Below are positions 50,272 through 59,712 of a DNA stretch of 64,000 nt, piece by piece; positions within the stretch are counted from its first letter, which is position 1, and each line of letters begins with the position of its first letter. Under the pieces are notes generated by a model, which saw only the letters and a list, made by a program, of their open reading frames with translations, did not search any database and had not been told where the DNA came from. The DNA lies in contig NZ_FQWU01000001.1 in the NCBI RefSeq assembly GCF_900129765.1, forward strand, positions 1,488,001 through 1,552,000. The letters run 5' to 3'. The DNA comes from Massilia sp. CF038. GTDB lineage: Bacteria; Pseudomonadota; Gammaproteobacteria; Burkholderiales; Burkholderiaceae_D. The position numbers were made by a program, and so were the translations under genes.

Positions 50272-50759
50272 AACAGATTCCGCCAGCGATGGTGCCGCTG
50301 CTGCAGAAGGCAGCCAGCGTCTTCCCGCACAAGAAATTGCCACTGACATTCTGGACGATCGACCATGGGCCGACCATTCTCGATACCTTCAGCGCGCTGG
50401 CGCCGCTGATTCTGCGTGCAGGCTTGCCTGTTGCCGATATTCCGCATGGCTACCTGCTGCTGGCGTATCTGTTCGACTGGGAAGCGCAATGCCAGTTCAA
50501 TGGCTGGGGCGCTTTTGAAAACGTGAGCGACGAGCAGTTCGCTGCAATTGTCGCTGGTTTTACCGAGGTGGGGCTGGTGGCGGAAGCCGATTCCTTGCGC
50601 ACACAAATGGCCGCCTTCCGCGCCTACCCGGATGACCTCGAGCATTGGTTCACTGCGGCGCAGGAAGGTCAGCATGCGTTTTCCGGCGACCTCGACCGGC
50701 TGGAATATCTCACGCAATACTTCTGCGATCATGCTGACGAACTGTTATACCTGAAGTAA
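50268..50759 (+). CDS. Hypothetical protein, possibly DUF4375-like
   Basis: The product has 163 residues, all-helical and acidic. IPHGYLLLAYLFDWEAQCQF, NGWGAFENVSDEQFAAIVAG and FTEVGLVAEADSLRTQMAAF recall DUF4375-type proteins (N-G-x-x-F/Y after a helical hairpin), but the match is loose. It is co-translated with the preceding membrane protein, so it may be its cytoplasmic partner. Convergent with the MFS gene. Confidence 0.55.
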   Translation: MKQIPPAMVPLLQKAASVFPHKKLPLTFWTIDHGPTILDTFSALAPLILRAGLPVADIPHGYLLLAYLFDWEAQCQFNGWGAFENVSDEQFAAIVAGFTEVGLVAEADSLRTQMAAFRAYPDDLEHWFTAAQEGQHAFSGDLDRLEYLTQYFCDHADELLYLK

Positions 50760-50780
50760 GGCCGACCCGATGGGCCGGCC
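50760..50780. terminator. Imperfect hairpin between convergent genes
   Basis: GGCCGaCCC-GAT-GGGcCGGCC; one mismatch, no T run. It may end transcription from both sides. Weak call. Confidence 0.3.
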
Positions 50781-50785
50781 CGCAA

Positions 50786-52009
50786 TTACACTGGCGTGTC
50801 TGCCTTGGCCGCAGCCGACTGTCCCGCATATTCCGTCAGCCAATAAGCAAACCCTGCCAGCGGGAAGGCCAGCCCGGTCAGCAAGGCGGCGTGCCAGCCA
50901 TAGCGGGCAAACATCCAGCCGCCCAGTGCCGAGCCGATCGCGCCACCGGCAAAGAACGTAGCCAGGTAGATGCCGTTCAAGCGGCTGCGCACTTCCGGCG
51001 CCAGGGCGAAGATGGCACGCTGGCCCAGTACCAGACTCGCCGCCACACCCATGTCCAGCACGATCGATGCCACTGCCAGCATGCCCAGTGCAACGGGACC
51101 GCTGCCGGACACCGTCAGCGGCAGCACAAAGCCGCCAATTCCCAGCAGCAGCGCGACAGCCGTTGCGGGCAAGGTGTGCCCACGGTCAGCCAGGCGGCCG
51201 GCAATCGGGGAGGCCACGGCACCGGCCATGCCGACCAGGGCGAAGATGGCGATGGCAGTTTGCGACAGCTTGAATTCGGGGCCGGACAACATCATGGGCG
51301 CGACGGTCCAGAACAGGCTGAAGCAGCCAAACAGGCAGAACTGGTAGGCGGCGCGGCGGCGCAGCACTGGCGTGGTCACAATCAAGTGGCCGAGTGAGGC
51401 AATCAGACGGCCGTAAGGCGGCGGATTGTGCGGCACGCGGGTCGGCAACTTTACGCGCAGCAGCACTGCCAGCAGCAGGATCAGCACCGAGGCGCCACCA
51501 AACACCACATGCCAGCTGCTGGCGTCGGCAATCAGGCTGGCGGCAGGGCGGGCCAGCATGATGCCCAGCAGCAGGCCACTGACCACGCGCCCGACCGTCT
51601 GGCCGCGCGTGGCTTCGTGCGAGAGGTGGGCGGCGAACGGCACCAGCAGCTGCGCCGCTACCGAGCCCAGCCCGATGGCCAGGGCAGCCGCCAGAAACGC
51701 CCAGCCCGTGGTCGACAGCGCCGCTGCCATCAGGGCGGCGGAGGTGAATACCAGCGCGCCGACCACCAGGCGGCGGTTTTCCAGCAAATCGCCCAGCGGC
51801 ACAAAGAACAGCAAACCCAGCGCGTAACCGATCTGGGTCAGTGTCACCACCAGACCGGCAGCCTGCGCCGACAGGCCGGTTGCCGCGCTGATGGGGCCGG
51901 CGAGGGTTTGCGCGTAATACAGATTGGCCACGATCAGGCCACAGGATGTGGCCAGCAGCAAGACCATGCTGGGCGAAATATCGGGTTCAGTGGCAGTGTG
52001 CGCGGACAT
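50786..52009 (-). CDS. MFS transporter, drug/sugar-efflux type
   Basis: The product has 407 residues with 12 helices. LLATSCGLIVANLYYAQTLA, LTQIGYALGLLFFVPLGDLL and ENRRLVVGALVF are the first-half motifs (motif A-type G-x-L-x-D then R); LNGIYLATFFAGGAIGSALG is in the second half. It resembles the YgaY/YdhP-like efflux group. AAGGAA lies 5 bp upstream. It is divergent from a LysR gene that probably controls it. The substrate is unknown. Confidence 0.88.
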   Translation of the reverse strand: MSAHTATEPDISPSMVLLLATSCGLIVANLYYAQTLAGPISAATGLSAQAAGLVVTLTQIGYALGLLFFVPLGDLLENRRLVVGALVFTSAALMAAALSTTGWAFLAAALAIGLGSVAAQLLVPFAAHLSHEATRGQTVGRVVSGLLLGIMLARPAASLIADASSWHVVFGGASVLILLLAVLLRVKLPTRVPHNPPPYGRLIASLGHLIVTTPVLRRRAAYQFCLFGCFSLFWTVAPMMLSGPEFKLSQTAIAIFALVGMAGAVASPIAGRLADRGHTLPATAVALLLGIGGFVLPLTVSGSGPVALGMLAVASIVLDMGVAASLVLGQRAIFALAPEVRSRLNGIYLATFFAGGAIGSALGGWMFARYGWHAALLTGLAFPLAGFAYWLTEYAGQSAAAKADTPV

Positions 52010-52132
52010 ATTGTTCCTTAGTAGGTAAGTGGTGATGCGTTAATGCCAGTGTATGTCAGGCCCGCGTAAAGATAATTAGTGCATAATCACCATACACTTT
52101 TCACATTATATGAACAATCGAGGAGGGGCGTC

Positions 52133-53053
52133 GTGGACAAGGTCAAGGCCATGCATACCTTTGTGCGCATTGTGGAAGCGAACAGCTTTTCCAAAGCGGC
52201 CGAAATTCTGCAATTGCCGCGTGCTTCGCTCACGGCCACCATCCAGAATCTGGAAGCCTATCTTGGCACTCAGCTATTGCAACGCACCACGCGCCGCTTG
52301 TCAGTCACGCCGGACGGCGCTCAGTATTACCAGCAATGCCTGGAAATTCTGGGCGCCATCGAGGCCTCGGAAATGGCGTTTCGCAGTGCCGATGCGGCTC
52401 GTCCCAGAGGCAAGCTGCGGGTGGAGTTGCCGGGGGCGCTGGGACGGCATCTGGTCATCCCGCGCCTGGCCGAATTTCATCGCCGCTGTCCGGACGTCGA
52501 GCTGGCTGTCAGCACCAGCGACCGCCTGGTGGATCTGACGCAGGAGGGGATCGATTGCGCCCTGCGTGTCGGGCAACTTGCCGATTCCAGCCTGGTGGCG
52601 CGGCGGATGGGCACGATGCGCTTTGTGGCCTGTGCGGCGCCTGCCTATCTGGCAGCGCATGGCGCGCCGCAGTCGCCGGACACCCTCGATGGCCATGTGG
52701 GCGTGGTGCATTTTTCGGGTCGGACCGGGCGCCCGTTTGAATGGGAGTGGCAGGCCGGCACGCGCAGCGGGAAATTCAGTTTGCCGGGACCGGTGGCCGT
52801 GAGCGATGCCGACGCCAATCTCAGTTGCGCGGTGCAGGGCCTGGGCCTGGCGCAACTGGCCACCTATCAGGCGCGGCCCCATCTGGCCGATGGCAGTCTG
52901 CTGCCGGTCTTGACGGCTGTGCAATTGACCGAAATGCCGGTATCGCTGCTGTACCCGAAGGGCCGTATGGCCACGCCCAAGTTGGGCGCTTTTGCAACGT
53001 GGCTGGCCGGCCTGTTCGAAAATGACCCGGATCTGCGCCTTGTAACGGGCTAG
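52133..53053 (+). CDS. LysR-family transcriptional regulator (GTG start)
   Basis: The product has 306 residues. AGGAGG at 52121-52126 sits 6 bp before GTG (52133), which decides the start over an ATG 54 bp upstream. HTH: TFVRIVEANSFSKAAEILQL, PRASLTATIQNLEAYLGTQL, LQRTTRRLSVTPDGAQYY. Effector domain: GKLRVELPGALGRHLVIPRL, DLTQEGIDCALRVGQLADSS. It belongs to the same CrgA/AaeR-like branch as the LysR gene at 407. Divergent from the MFS efflux gene across 123 bp, the usual layout for effector-induced efflux. Confidence 0.9.
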   Translation: MDKVKAMHTFVRIVEANSFSKAAEILQLPRASLTATIQNLEAYLGTQLLQRTTRRLSVTPDGAQYYQQCLEILGAIEASEMAFRSADAARPRGKLRVELPGALGRHLVIPRLAEFHRRCPDVELAVSTSDRLVDLTQEGIDCALRVGQLADSSLVARRMGTMRFVACAAPAYLAAHGAPQSPDTLDGHVGVVHFSGRTGRPFEWEWQAGTRSGKFSLPGPVAVSDADANLSCAVQGLGLAQLATYQARPHLADGSLLPVLTAVQLTEMPVSLLYPKGRMATPKLGAFATWLAGLFENDPDLRLVTG

Positions 53054-53144
53054 CTATTGCCAAGTAAATCGTGCTACCTGACAATAGAGACGGACCTATC
53101 GTCATCGCATCATTCAACAGGAGCGGGCAACCGCGCAGCGCCTA

Positions 53145-53663
53145 GTGAAGAAAATCGGCCTTGCTACCTTGCTATCGAACCGCGACCCGCAGCAGGCGGG
53201 TTTCACGATGGTCGAATTGATCGTTGTGATTTTGATCACCGGCATTCTGGCTGCCGCTGCCTATCCCCGCATGAGTTCGAATAATTTCGACGAGGCCGGT
53301 TACCGAGACCAGGTTGCGGCCACCTTGTCGTTCGCGCGCAAGGCGGCCATTGCGCAACGCCGCAATGTCCAGGTCACCCGCACAGGGAACGCGTTGAACT
53401 TCTTGATCGCCACCGACGTCCCGGAGAATATGACGGCGGGGGCCCCCTTGCCGCTCAGTGCCGCGCGGCCGTTGATTCTGCCAGGTACGAGCACGTCGCA
53501 GATTGCGCCGCGCGCAGGCAGCACCACGCTGACCGGCCCCGACACGCTGGTCTTCAGTCCGCTTGGCGTGGCGACTGCCAGCCCCAACACGTTTGTGTAT
53601 ACCGTCAGCGGCTCGACCACCCGCACGCTGACCGTCGATGCCTTGACTGGTTATGTGCGCTAG
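53145..53663 (+). CDS. mshC: MSHA-type minor prepilin (GspH/FimT, MshC-like)
   Basis: The product has 172 residues with a GTG start. A 19-residue leader ends QQAG, then FTMVELIVVILITGILAAAA (prepilin peptidase site G/F with Glu5). The globular part (ATLSFARKAAIAQRRNVQVT and LVFSPLGVATA) fits the GspH/FimT fold. Minor pilins of this kind initiate assembly of MSHA-type pili. The 3' end overlaps the next gene by 11 bp. Order and gene types match mshC-D-O-P. Confidence 0.8.
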   Translation: MKKIGLATLLSNRDPQQAGFTMVELIVVILITGILAAAAYPRMSSNNFDEAGYRDQVAATLSFARKAAIAQRRNVQVTRTGNALNFLIATDVPENMTAGAPLPLSAARPLILPGTSTSQIAPRAGSTTLTGPDTLVFSPLGVATASPNTFVYTVSGSTTRTLTVDALTGYVR

Positions 53664-54141
53664 CACCACGCAGCGCAGGCGCGCCGGGTTCACGCTCATC
53701 GAGATGATCGTGTTCATCGTTATTGTCGCCATTGCCCTGGCGGCGGTGTTGCGCACGCTCTCCATCACCGCCGGGGCCAGTGCCGACCCGATCGCGCCCA
53801 AGCAAGCCATGCTGGTGGCCGAATCGATGCTCGAAGAAATCTTGCTCAAGCCGTTTTCGAATCCGGAGGGCGGTTACGCGGCGGTCTGTCCCGGCACTTG
53901 CGACCGGGCGCGCTTTGATAATGTGGGCGATTACGCAGGCTACACCAGCAACGGCGTCTTTGCGCTGGACGACCTGGCCACGCCTGTGGCCGGTCTGGGT
54001 GGCTATAACGTAGCGGTCAGCGTGACCTCGACCAACGTGACAGCCAAGGGCAATGGCGCGCCTTGCCTGCGCGTGACGGTGAGCGTGAGCGCCGCTGGCA
54101 CCACTTACCAATTGCATGGATACAGGTTCAATGATGACTAA
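53653..54141 (+). CDS. mshD: MSHA-type minor prepilin (MshD-like)
   Basis: The product has 162 residues. Leader MCASTTQRRRAG, then FTLIEMIVFIVIVAIALAAV. A Cys pair lies in AAVCPGTCDRARFDNVGDYA, and APCLRVTVSVSAAGTTYQLH ends it, the MshD pattern. It overlaps both neighbours, so mshC-D-O are translationally coupled. Confidence 0.8.
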   Translation: MCASTTQRRRAGFTLIEMIVFIVIVAIALAAVLRTLSITAGASADPIAPKQAMLVAESMLEEILLKPFSNPEGGYAAVCPGTCDRARFDNVGDYAGYTSNGVFALDDLATPVAGLGGYNVAVSVTSTNVTAKGNGAPCLRVTVSVSAAGTTYQLHGYRFNDD

Positions 54142-54982
54142 GGGTAAAGGATTCACTTTGCTCGAATTGGTCGTCGTGATGGTCATCATCGGCGTGCTGG
54201 CCACCGTCGCTGCCCAGTTTATTGCGGGACCGACCCAGGCGTATCTGGCGGTGGCACGGCGCGCCCAAATTTCCGATATTGCCGATGTGTCGATCCGGCG
54301 CCTGGCGCGCGAGCTGCGCCTGGCGCTGCCAAACAGCGTGCGCGTTGGTGGGGCCAATCGCTTCCTTGAATTCATCCCGACGGTGAATGGGGGACGCTAC
54401 CGGACCGAATCCGGCGACCTGCTCGACTTTACCCAGGCCGACACCAGCTTCGATTATTTGGGTCCATCACTGGCGGCGGGCAGCGGCCAGTCGGTGGTGG
54501 TGTTCAATACGGGGCAGCGCTCAACGTCAGGCTGCGCGCTGGCGCCGTCGGGCGCTGATGCCTATGAAGGCTGCAACCGCAGCGCGGTAACCTCTATCAC
54601 CAGCAGCACGGTAACGATGGCGGCGCGCAAGTTTCCTTTCGATTCGCCGGGGCATCGCTTTCATCTGGTCCCGGCCAGCGGGCCGGTGACGCTGGCCTGC
54701 GAAAACATTGGCACCAGCAATGGCGACGGCAGTGGCACGCTGCGCATCTACAGCAACTATGCGACCGGCAGCGGCGACTGGGGCGCCAGTGCCCCCGCCA
54801 CGGCGCCCACCGGAACCAACCGCAGCAGTAATGTGCTAGCCGACAATGTGAGCGCTTGCAGTTTTTCCTATTTGCCTGGAGTGACTGCCAGTAACGGCAT
54901 CGTCACGCTCAGACTGGCCATTACGCGCGGCAATGAAACCGTGACGCTACATCATCAGGTGCATATCGATAATGTCCCCTAA
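54131..54982 (+). CDS. mshO: MSHA-type minor prepilin (MshO-like)
   Basis: The product has 283 residues, starting at the first of two adjacent ATGs within the end of mshD. MMTKGKG then FTLLELVVVMVIIGVLATVA is the prepilin signal. Conserved MshO-style segments: ADVSIRRLARELRLALPNSV, FIPTVNGGRYR, SPGHRFHLVPASGPVTLACE, SACSFSYLPGVTASNGIVTL. It is a large minor pilin of the PulJ/GspJ class. Confidence 0.8.
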   Translation: MMTKGKGFTLLELVVVMVIIGVLATVAAQFIAGPTQAYLAVARRAQISDIADVSIRRLARELRLALPNSVRVGGANRFLEFIPTVNGGRYRTESGDLLDFTQADTSFDYLGPSLAAGSGQSVVVFNTGQRSTSGCALAPSGADAYEGCNRSAVTSITSSTVTMAARKFPFDSPGHRFHLVPASGPVTLACENIGTSNGDGSGTLRIYSNYATGSGDWGASAPATAPTGTNRSSNVLADNVSACSFSYLPGVTASNGIVTLRLAITRGNETVTLHHQVHIDNVP

Positions 54983-55457
54983 ACCAAACCAGAGCGGCAT
55001 GGCCGCCGTCGCTGCCATTTTCATTCTGGTGATTCTGGCCGGACTAGCCGCCTATGCGGTATCGATCAGCGCGACCCAGCAGACCGGCATCGCGCTTGAC
55101 GTGCAAGGCAGCCGCGCCTTGCAGGTGGCGCGCTCGGGCATGGACTGGGGGATCGCGCGGGTGGTATCGGCCCCCTCGGCCTTTGGCACCGGCAATTGCC
55201 AGACCGGAAATGCCCGTGTCGATCTGAGTACCGGCGCTGGCGGCGACCTGGCTGCCTACAATGGCTTTACCGTGAGCGTGGAATGCGAGCCCACGCCGTA
55301 CACCGATGGCGCGGCGCTGATCAGCTACCGGCTGATTGCCACCGCGTGCAATGAGCCCAATCTTGGGCGCTGTCCCAATACGACGTCGGCCAGTGCCGAC
55401 TATGTTGAGCGCCAGCTAAGTACGCAGGTCATGTGCAATGCCAGTGGTCCTTGTTAA
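54972..55457 (+). CDS. mshP: MSHA biogenesis protein MshP-like
   Basis: The product has 161 residues. One N-terminal helix (SGMAAVAAIFILVILAGLAA, YAVSI) with a PilX-like layout lacking a classic Glu5, then SRALQVARSGMDWGIARVVS and Cys-rich GNCQTGN and IATACNEPNLGRCPN. It overlaps mshO by 11 bp. The stop is 9 bp from the convergent mshQ-like stop. Confidence 0.75.
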   Translation: MSPKPNQSGMAAVAAIFILVILAGLAAYAVSISATQQTGIALDVQGSRALQVARSGMDWGIARVVSAPSAFGTGNCQTGNARVDLSTGAGGDLAAYNGFTVSVECEPTPYTDGAALISYRLIATACNEPNLGRCPNTTSASADYVERQLSTQVMCNASGPC

Positions 55458-55466
55458 GCGCTGGCG

Positions 55467-58400
55467 CTAATAGCGTTCACGCCGGTAGATTACCCGGTTC
55501 TTTCCCTTGTAGACGCCGAAGGTGACGCGTGCGCGCGGGTCATTGGCTGCAGCGGTGGTCCAGGGGTATTCCAGCCAGGAAGGTACATTGAGCACCAGAT
55601 CGACATAGCCACCGGTACCAGGTGGCACCATGCGCAAGTCCAGCACGCCGCCGGTGAAGTCGGAGCCCGCGCCGCAGCCTGTCAGCGGGCAGTTGGCGGC
55701 GCTGCTGATGCCCCCGCTCATCGCCATTGCAGGCGGTGCGAGCAGATGCGTGCCGCTGGCGCCGCCATCGGCCGTGTTGGTCACCCAGCCCTGTGACGTG
55801 TAATACTGGGTGGTGACCGGCACCGACAGCGGTAGCAAGGCCGAGCCGTACACGTTGGCGACCTGAACCCTGCCCGAATAAATCGGCGTCACGGCGGCAC
55901 TTTCGAAGCCGATGGAGCTCAAACTGTCAGCGCCAGTCGTAGCGCGCAATTGCAGGGGCGCCGAACCGGCACGCGTCTCCAGCGGCAAGGTTTGGCGCGC
56001 GTTGAAAGTGTACATCACCGCGTCGGCACTCACCGTGCCATCCAGGGTGGCAACGCCATTGACAAATTTGCTCGCAGGCACAGGCGCTCCCACCACACCG
56101 CCCACGCTCAGCTTGCCCAGTGCCGCGCTTTGGTTGGCGCCGCTGTTGGCATCGGCCAGATCCACGCTGGCGGCAAAAATGCCCTTGTAGTTAGCGCTCA
56201 GCGCGCCGGACGCATTGACTGCGCTGACCGTCACGGTTTTGAACGGTTGGGCCGAATAGCTGAAGCTGCCGCTGCCCGGCACCAGCGTGGTGACGAAGTG
56301 ATCCGGAATGAAGCGTCCCAATGAAAAGTTCGCCTCAGTGCCGATCCAGCAGCCATAGCGGCCGTTGCTTTTCACCGTGCTGAAACTGCTGGCGTGGCAG
56401 TCGCCGTTCTGATCGACTGCGGTGTAAGTCTGATCACGCCAGGCGCCCGCGCTCAGATAGAGGTACCCGACCTCCGTGTACAGCGCATTGCCAGTCGGCG
56501 CGGGCGAGGGGTTGGCCGTTAGCGTGGCCGGCGCCAGAGTGCCGACCGTCCCGCCCCCCTGCACCGTGGTTTGACTAGCGTCCTGCGCGCTCAGCATGCT
56601 GGTATCGAGCGTGAGCGTACCCGTGTAGTTGCTGCCGTAAGCAGTGCGGGCAAACAAGGTAAAAGCGGTGCCCGCCTTGATGGCAGGCGTGGCCGTTGCG
56701 AGCGGGCTGCCGGCGGCGGTGGCGTTGGTGGTCAGCTGGACCGCGCCTGGACGCAATGCGAAGGCGTCGGCCGAGCAGGCCGTCACCGTTGGCGTGACGC
56801 TGGTATCGGTAATGCGCGCTATCAAGCGCTGATAGGCATCGGTGTTTGACAGCGCCACCGTCACGTCGTTCTGGTAGCCGGCGTCGGTCTTGATGAAGGT
56901 GACGGGATTGACGGTGGCCACGACCGGCTTGGCGCATGCCGAACAAGTTGCCGCAGTGCTGTTGCAGGCGGTGCCGATGCTGTCGTCAATCAACTCCATC
57001 CTGACCGTCTTGGCGACGGGCCCGCCCACATACCCTGTTTCCGTGCTGCCAGCCGTCTTGAGGGCGACCACGTCGAGCTTGAAGCGGCTGCCGCTGGCGT
57101 CGGCAGCGCCGGTTGTCTCATTCCAACCAGCTAGTTTGGTATAAATTTTGTGATCTGCGGCGCTGTCGTAGCTCTTGTCCGCGTAGTAGCTGTCGACCAC
57201 GGCAAAGTTGGCGGCCGCCACCGAACAGACGCTGATGACGGTGCTGCAGCTACTGGCATTGGTGCAGCTGCTGCCATTGGGGCAGCAGCGGGCGGGATTG
57301 AGCGCGGTGGGGGCGGGCAGGGCGCCCGACCCGATGGCCAGGGTAATGGTGGCGTTGCCCCCGGCTGGATAATCGAGCGTGGTATTGGCCTGGCCGATGG
57401 CATCAAAGGCGGGGGCGCTGTTGCCCAGTGTGCCGCCAGTGGTGCTCAAGCCCACGCTGCGGCCATTGACGACGGCCTGCAAATTGCCGCTGCAGGCCGT
57501 AGCGGCAGCAGGTCCGGCGCAGGCGTACACCTGAATGGCGGGCAAGGGCGTGCAGGCGCTGGCGCTGGACGGCACCACCAATTCGTAATGGTCGACGGTG
57601 GCGCCACAGGCATGGATCAGGTCGGCTACGCCTTCCACTTCCAGCGGCACCAGGGCGCGGTTGTAGATGCGTACCTCGTCCAGATAGCCGTTGGCCGAAT
57701 TGGCCGTATAGGCCGTGGGCGCACCGGTGACCAGGGTGGTGCGCTGGCCGCCCAGATATAAGGTATCGAGCGCGCCGAGCGCGCCGTTGACGTTCGTGGC
57801 CGAGGTGGCGATCGGCACCTGGTCACCGTCGAGGTAGATGCTGAGGTTGTCGCCCGGCAGGTTCCAGGTGACGACGATGTGATGCCAGGTATTTGCGCCA
57901 AAGCCGTAGGCCACCGAGGTCGCGGTACTAACCACACCGGCACTGTCCTTGAGCGAAAACACCAGCCGCCCGGAGTCGTCCTTGGCCAGCATGAAGTGGC
58001 GGTCGTTGGCGGCGCTGCCGCCGTCGAGCGATGCATCCAATAAAGTCCGCGCATTGCCGTCCGCCCATGGGCTGCTGCTGGCATACCAGAACGCGATACT
58101 GCCGGCGTTGGCGCCAATGGCGTTGACGTCGATCCCGGTACTGATTTCGGAACCAGCCGCCGCGGGGTTGTTGGCGGCGCCGCAGGTACCCGGCGTGCCG
58201 GTGAGCGCTGCCCCGACCGTAGCGGGCGGATTGCCCGAGGCCCTGGTCGAGCCCAGGGCCGTGGCGGGGGTGGACGTCACCGCGCCGGTATTGGCAAAGC
58301 TGGTGGCATTGCCCGCTTCGTCCATCGGGTAGTAGGCGTAAGGCTGGGGCAGGATGACGTAGGTTTCGGTGGCCGTGTCGTTATCGGAATTGCCGTCGCC

Positions 58401-59576
58401 GCCGGTGCCGGACACGATGGCGCTGTTGGTAATGACGCCGCTCAGACCGGCTGCCACGCTGACGTTGATTTGCACTGGCGGGGCCGACTGGCCGGCAGCC
58501 AGTGCGCCAGTGCGGGTGCAGGTGACCACCTGGCCAATGTAGGTGCAGCTCCAGCCATTGCCGGAGTAGCCCGTGTACGTCAAGCCGGCAGGCAAGGTGT
58601 CGACAATGGCCAGCGGCCCGGGTTCGGACAGCGTGCCTTCGTTGTTGGCTGTGAGGGTATAGGTGGCGGTGCCGCCGGGCGAGAGCGGGGCGCTGCGGGT
58701 CTTGTCGAGCGTCAAGTCGCGCTGTGAGGGACGCAGGGCCATCAGGTGCGCCACGCCATTGTCGGACGAGCCGCTGTTGGTAATGGTGGCACGGGTGGCG
58801 CAGGACGTCCCGATGTTGGCCTGGGTGAAGTACGACATTTCCACCGTGGTGCCGGTGGCATTGGCGGCGGTCGGCGAGCGCACGTCCAGCACGTCGGTGA
58901 TGGCCGAGGCGCCGCTGTTGGTGCAATTGGTCGAGTTGACGAAGACTGGCGTGTTGAAGCTGTCCGCCGATAGCACGCTCAGCACCGAGATCATCATGGC
59001 GTTGGCGGCATTGGTGATCACCGGCGCAGTCTGGAACGTGGTGCCTGATGCCGTGAGCACGGAGGTTGGCGTGCCTGCCAGCGGGTTGCTGCCGGTATCG
59101 ATCCCCGAGAACACCATCATGCCGGCCACGGCGGTGCCGCCTTGGCGGTAACTGTTGGCAAATGTCCAGGTGTAACTGGTTGGCTCGTTCAAGCCGACAA
59201 TACGGTAATACGTGCGCAGGGTCATGCCGCCGGGCGAGGTGCTGACGCCGCCGTTGGGCTGTTCGCTCGACACCGACAGCTGGGTCCAGGTGCCGCCTGC
59301 CGGCGCGGTCCAGGTCATTGCGCTGGGGCGGGCGGCAATCGAGACGATCATCACCATGCCCGGCTTGGCGGCCACCGGGCGGGTGATGGTCAGCGCGCCG
59401 GCGGTGCCATTGGTGGGCAGCCCGGTATTGATGCCGGTGGCGGAACCGCGGAACACCACGGCTGCCCCGGCTGGGGTAGTGCTCAACAGGCAAATCAGGG
59501 CGCCCAGCAGCAGCAAGGTGCCGGGAGAGTGGCCAACGCGTTTAAGTGCGGCAAAAATTGATCGAAGCGCGCTCAT
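55467..59576 (-). CDS. mshQ: MshQ-like secreted protein with DUF11, LamG and DUF6701 domains
   Basis: The product has 1369 residues. A signal peptide (TLLLLGALICLLSTTPAGAA) is followed by an N-terminal beta domain (about 40-270), a DUF11 repeat (LTLDKTRSAPLSPGGTATYT, VQINVSVAAGLSGVITNSAI), a LamG/concanavalin domain (about 470-630, AFWYASSSPWADGNARTLLD, VTWNLPGDNLSIYLDGDQVP) and a long DUF6701 region ending VDLVLNVPSWLEYPW. This is the MshQ layout: a tip or surface adhesin for MSHA-type pili. It is convergent with mshCDOP rather than in line with it, which is unusual. Confidence 0.75.
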   Translation of the reverse strand: MSALRSIFAALKRVGHSPGTLLLLGALICLLSTTPAGAAVVFRGSATGINTGLPTNGTAGALTITRPVAAKPGMVMIVSIAARPSAMTWTAPAGGTWTQLSVSSEQPNGGVSTSPGGMTLRTYYRIVGLNEPTSYTWTFANSYRQGGTAVAGMMVFSGIDTGSNPLAGTPTSVLTASGTTFQTAPVITNAANAMMISVLSVLSADSFNTPVFVNSTNCTNSGASAITDVLDVRSPTAANATGTTVEMSYFTQANIGTSCATRATITNSGSSDNGVAHLMALRPSQRDLTLDKTRSAPLSPGGTATYTLTANNEGTLSEPGPLAIVDTLPAGLTYTGYSGNGWSCTYIGQVVTCTRTGALAAGQSAPPVQINVSVAAGLSGVITNSAIVSGTGGDGNSDNDTATETYVILPQPYAYYPMDEAGNATSFANTGAVTSTPATALGSTRASGNPPATVGAALTGTPGTCGAANNPAAAGSEISTGIDVNAIGANAGSIAFWYASSSPWADGNARTLLDASLDGGSAANDRHFMLAKDDSGRLVFSLKDSAGVVSTATSVAYGFGANTWHHIVVTWNLPGDNLSIYLDGDQVPIATSATNVNGALGALDTLYLGGQRTTLVTGAPTAYTANSANGYLDEVRIYNRALVPLEVEGVADLIHACGATVDHYELVVPSSASACTPLPAIQVYACAGPAAATACSGNLQAVVNGRSVGLSTTGGTLGNSAPAFDAIGQANTTLDYPAGGNATITLAIGSGALPAPTALNPARCCPNGSSCTNASSCSTVISVCSVAAANFAVVDSYYADKSYDSAADHKIYTKLAGWNETTGAADASGSRFKLDVVALKTAGSTETGYVGGPVAKTVRMELIDDSIGTACNSTAATCSACAKPVVATVNPVTFIKTDAGYQNDVTVALSNTDAYQRLIARITDTSVTPTVTACSADAFALRPGAVQLTTNATAAGSPLATATPAIKAGTAFTLFARTAYGSNYTGTLTLDTSMLSAQDASQTTVQGGGTVGTLAPATLTANPSPAPTGNALYTEVGYLYLSAGAWRDQTYTAVDQNGDCHASSFSTVKSNGRYGCWIGTEANFSLGRFIPDHFVTTLVPGSGSFSYSAQPFKTVTVSAVNASGALSANYKGIFAASVDLADANSGANQSAALGKLSVGGVVGAPVPASKFVNGVATLDGTVSADAVMYTFNARQTLPLETRAGSAPLQLRATTGADSLSSIGFESAAVTPIYSGRVQVANVYGSALLPLSVPVTTQYYTSQGWVTNTADGGASGTHLLAPPAMAMSGGISSAANCPLTGCGAGSDFTGGVLDLRMVPPGTGGYVDLVLNVPSWLEYPWTTAAANDPRARVTFGVYKGKNRVIYRRERY

Positions 59577-59712
59577 TGCATCCGTATCATTGAAGGAAAA
59601 GTATTGTCGTGCTGCAAGCCTTTTCTCAATGGTAGCCTATCGCTGGCGTCCCGGCGCGGCACACACCTGCTTTCCCGTGCTGCTAGGGCGAATTCACAAC
59701 ACCATGCCCGAT

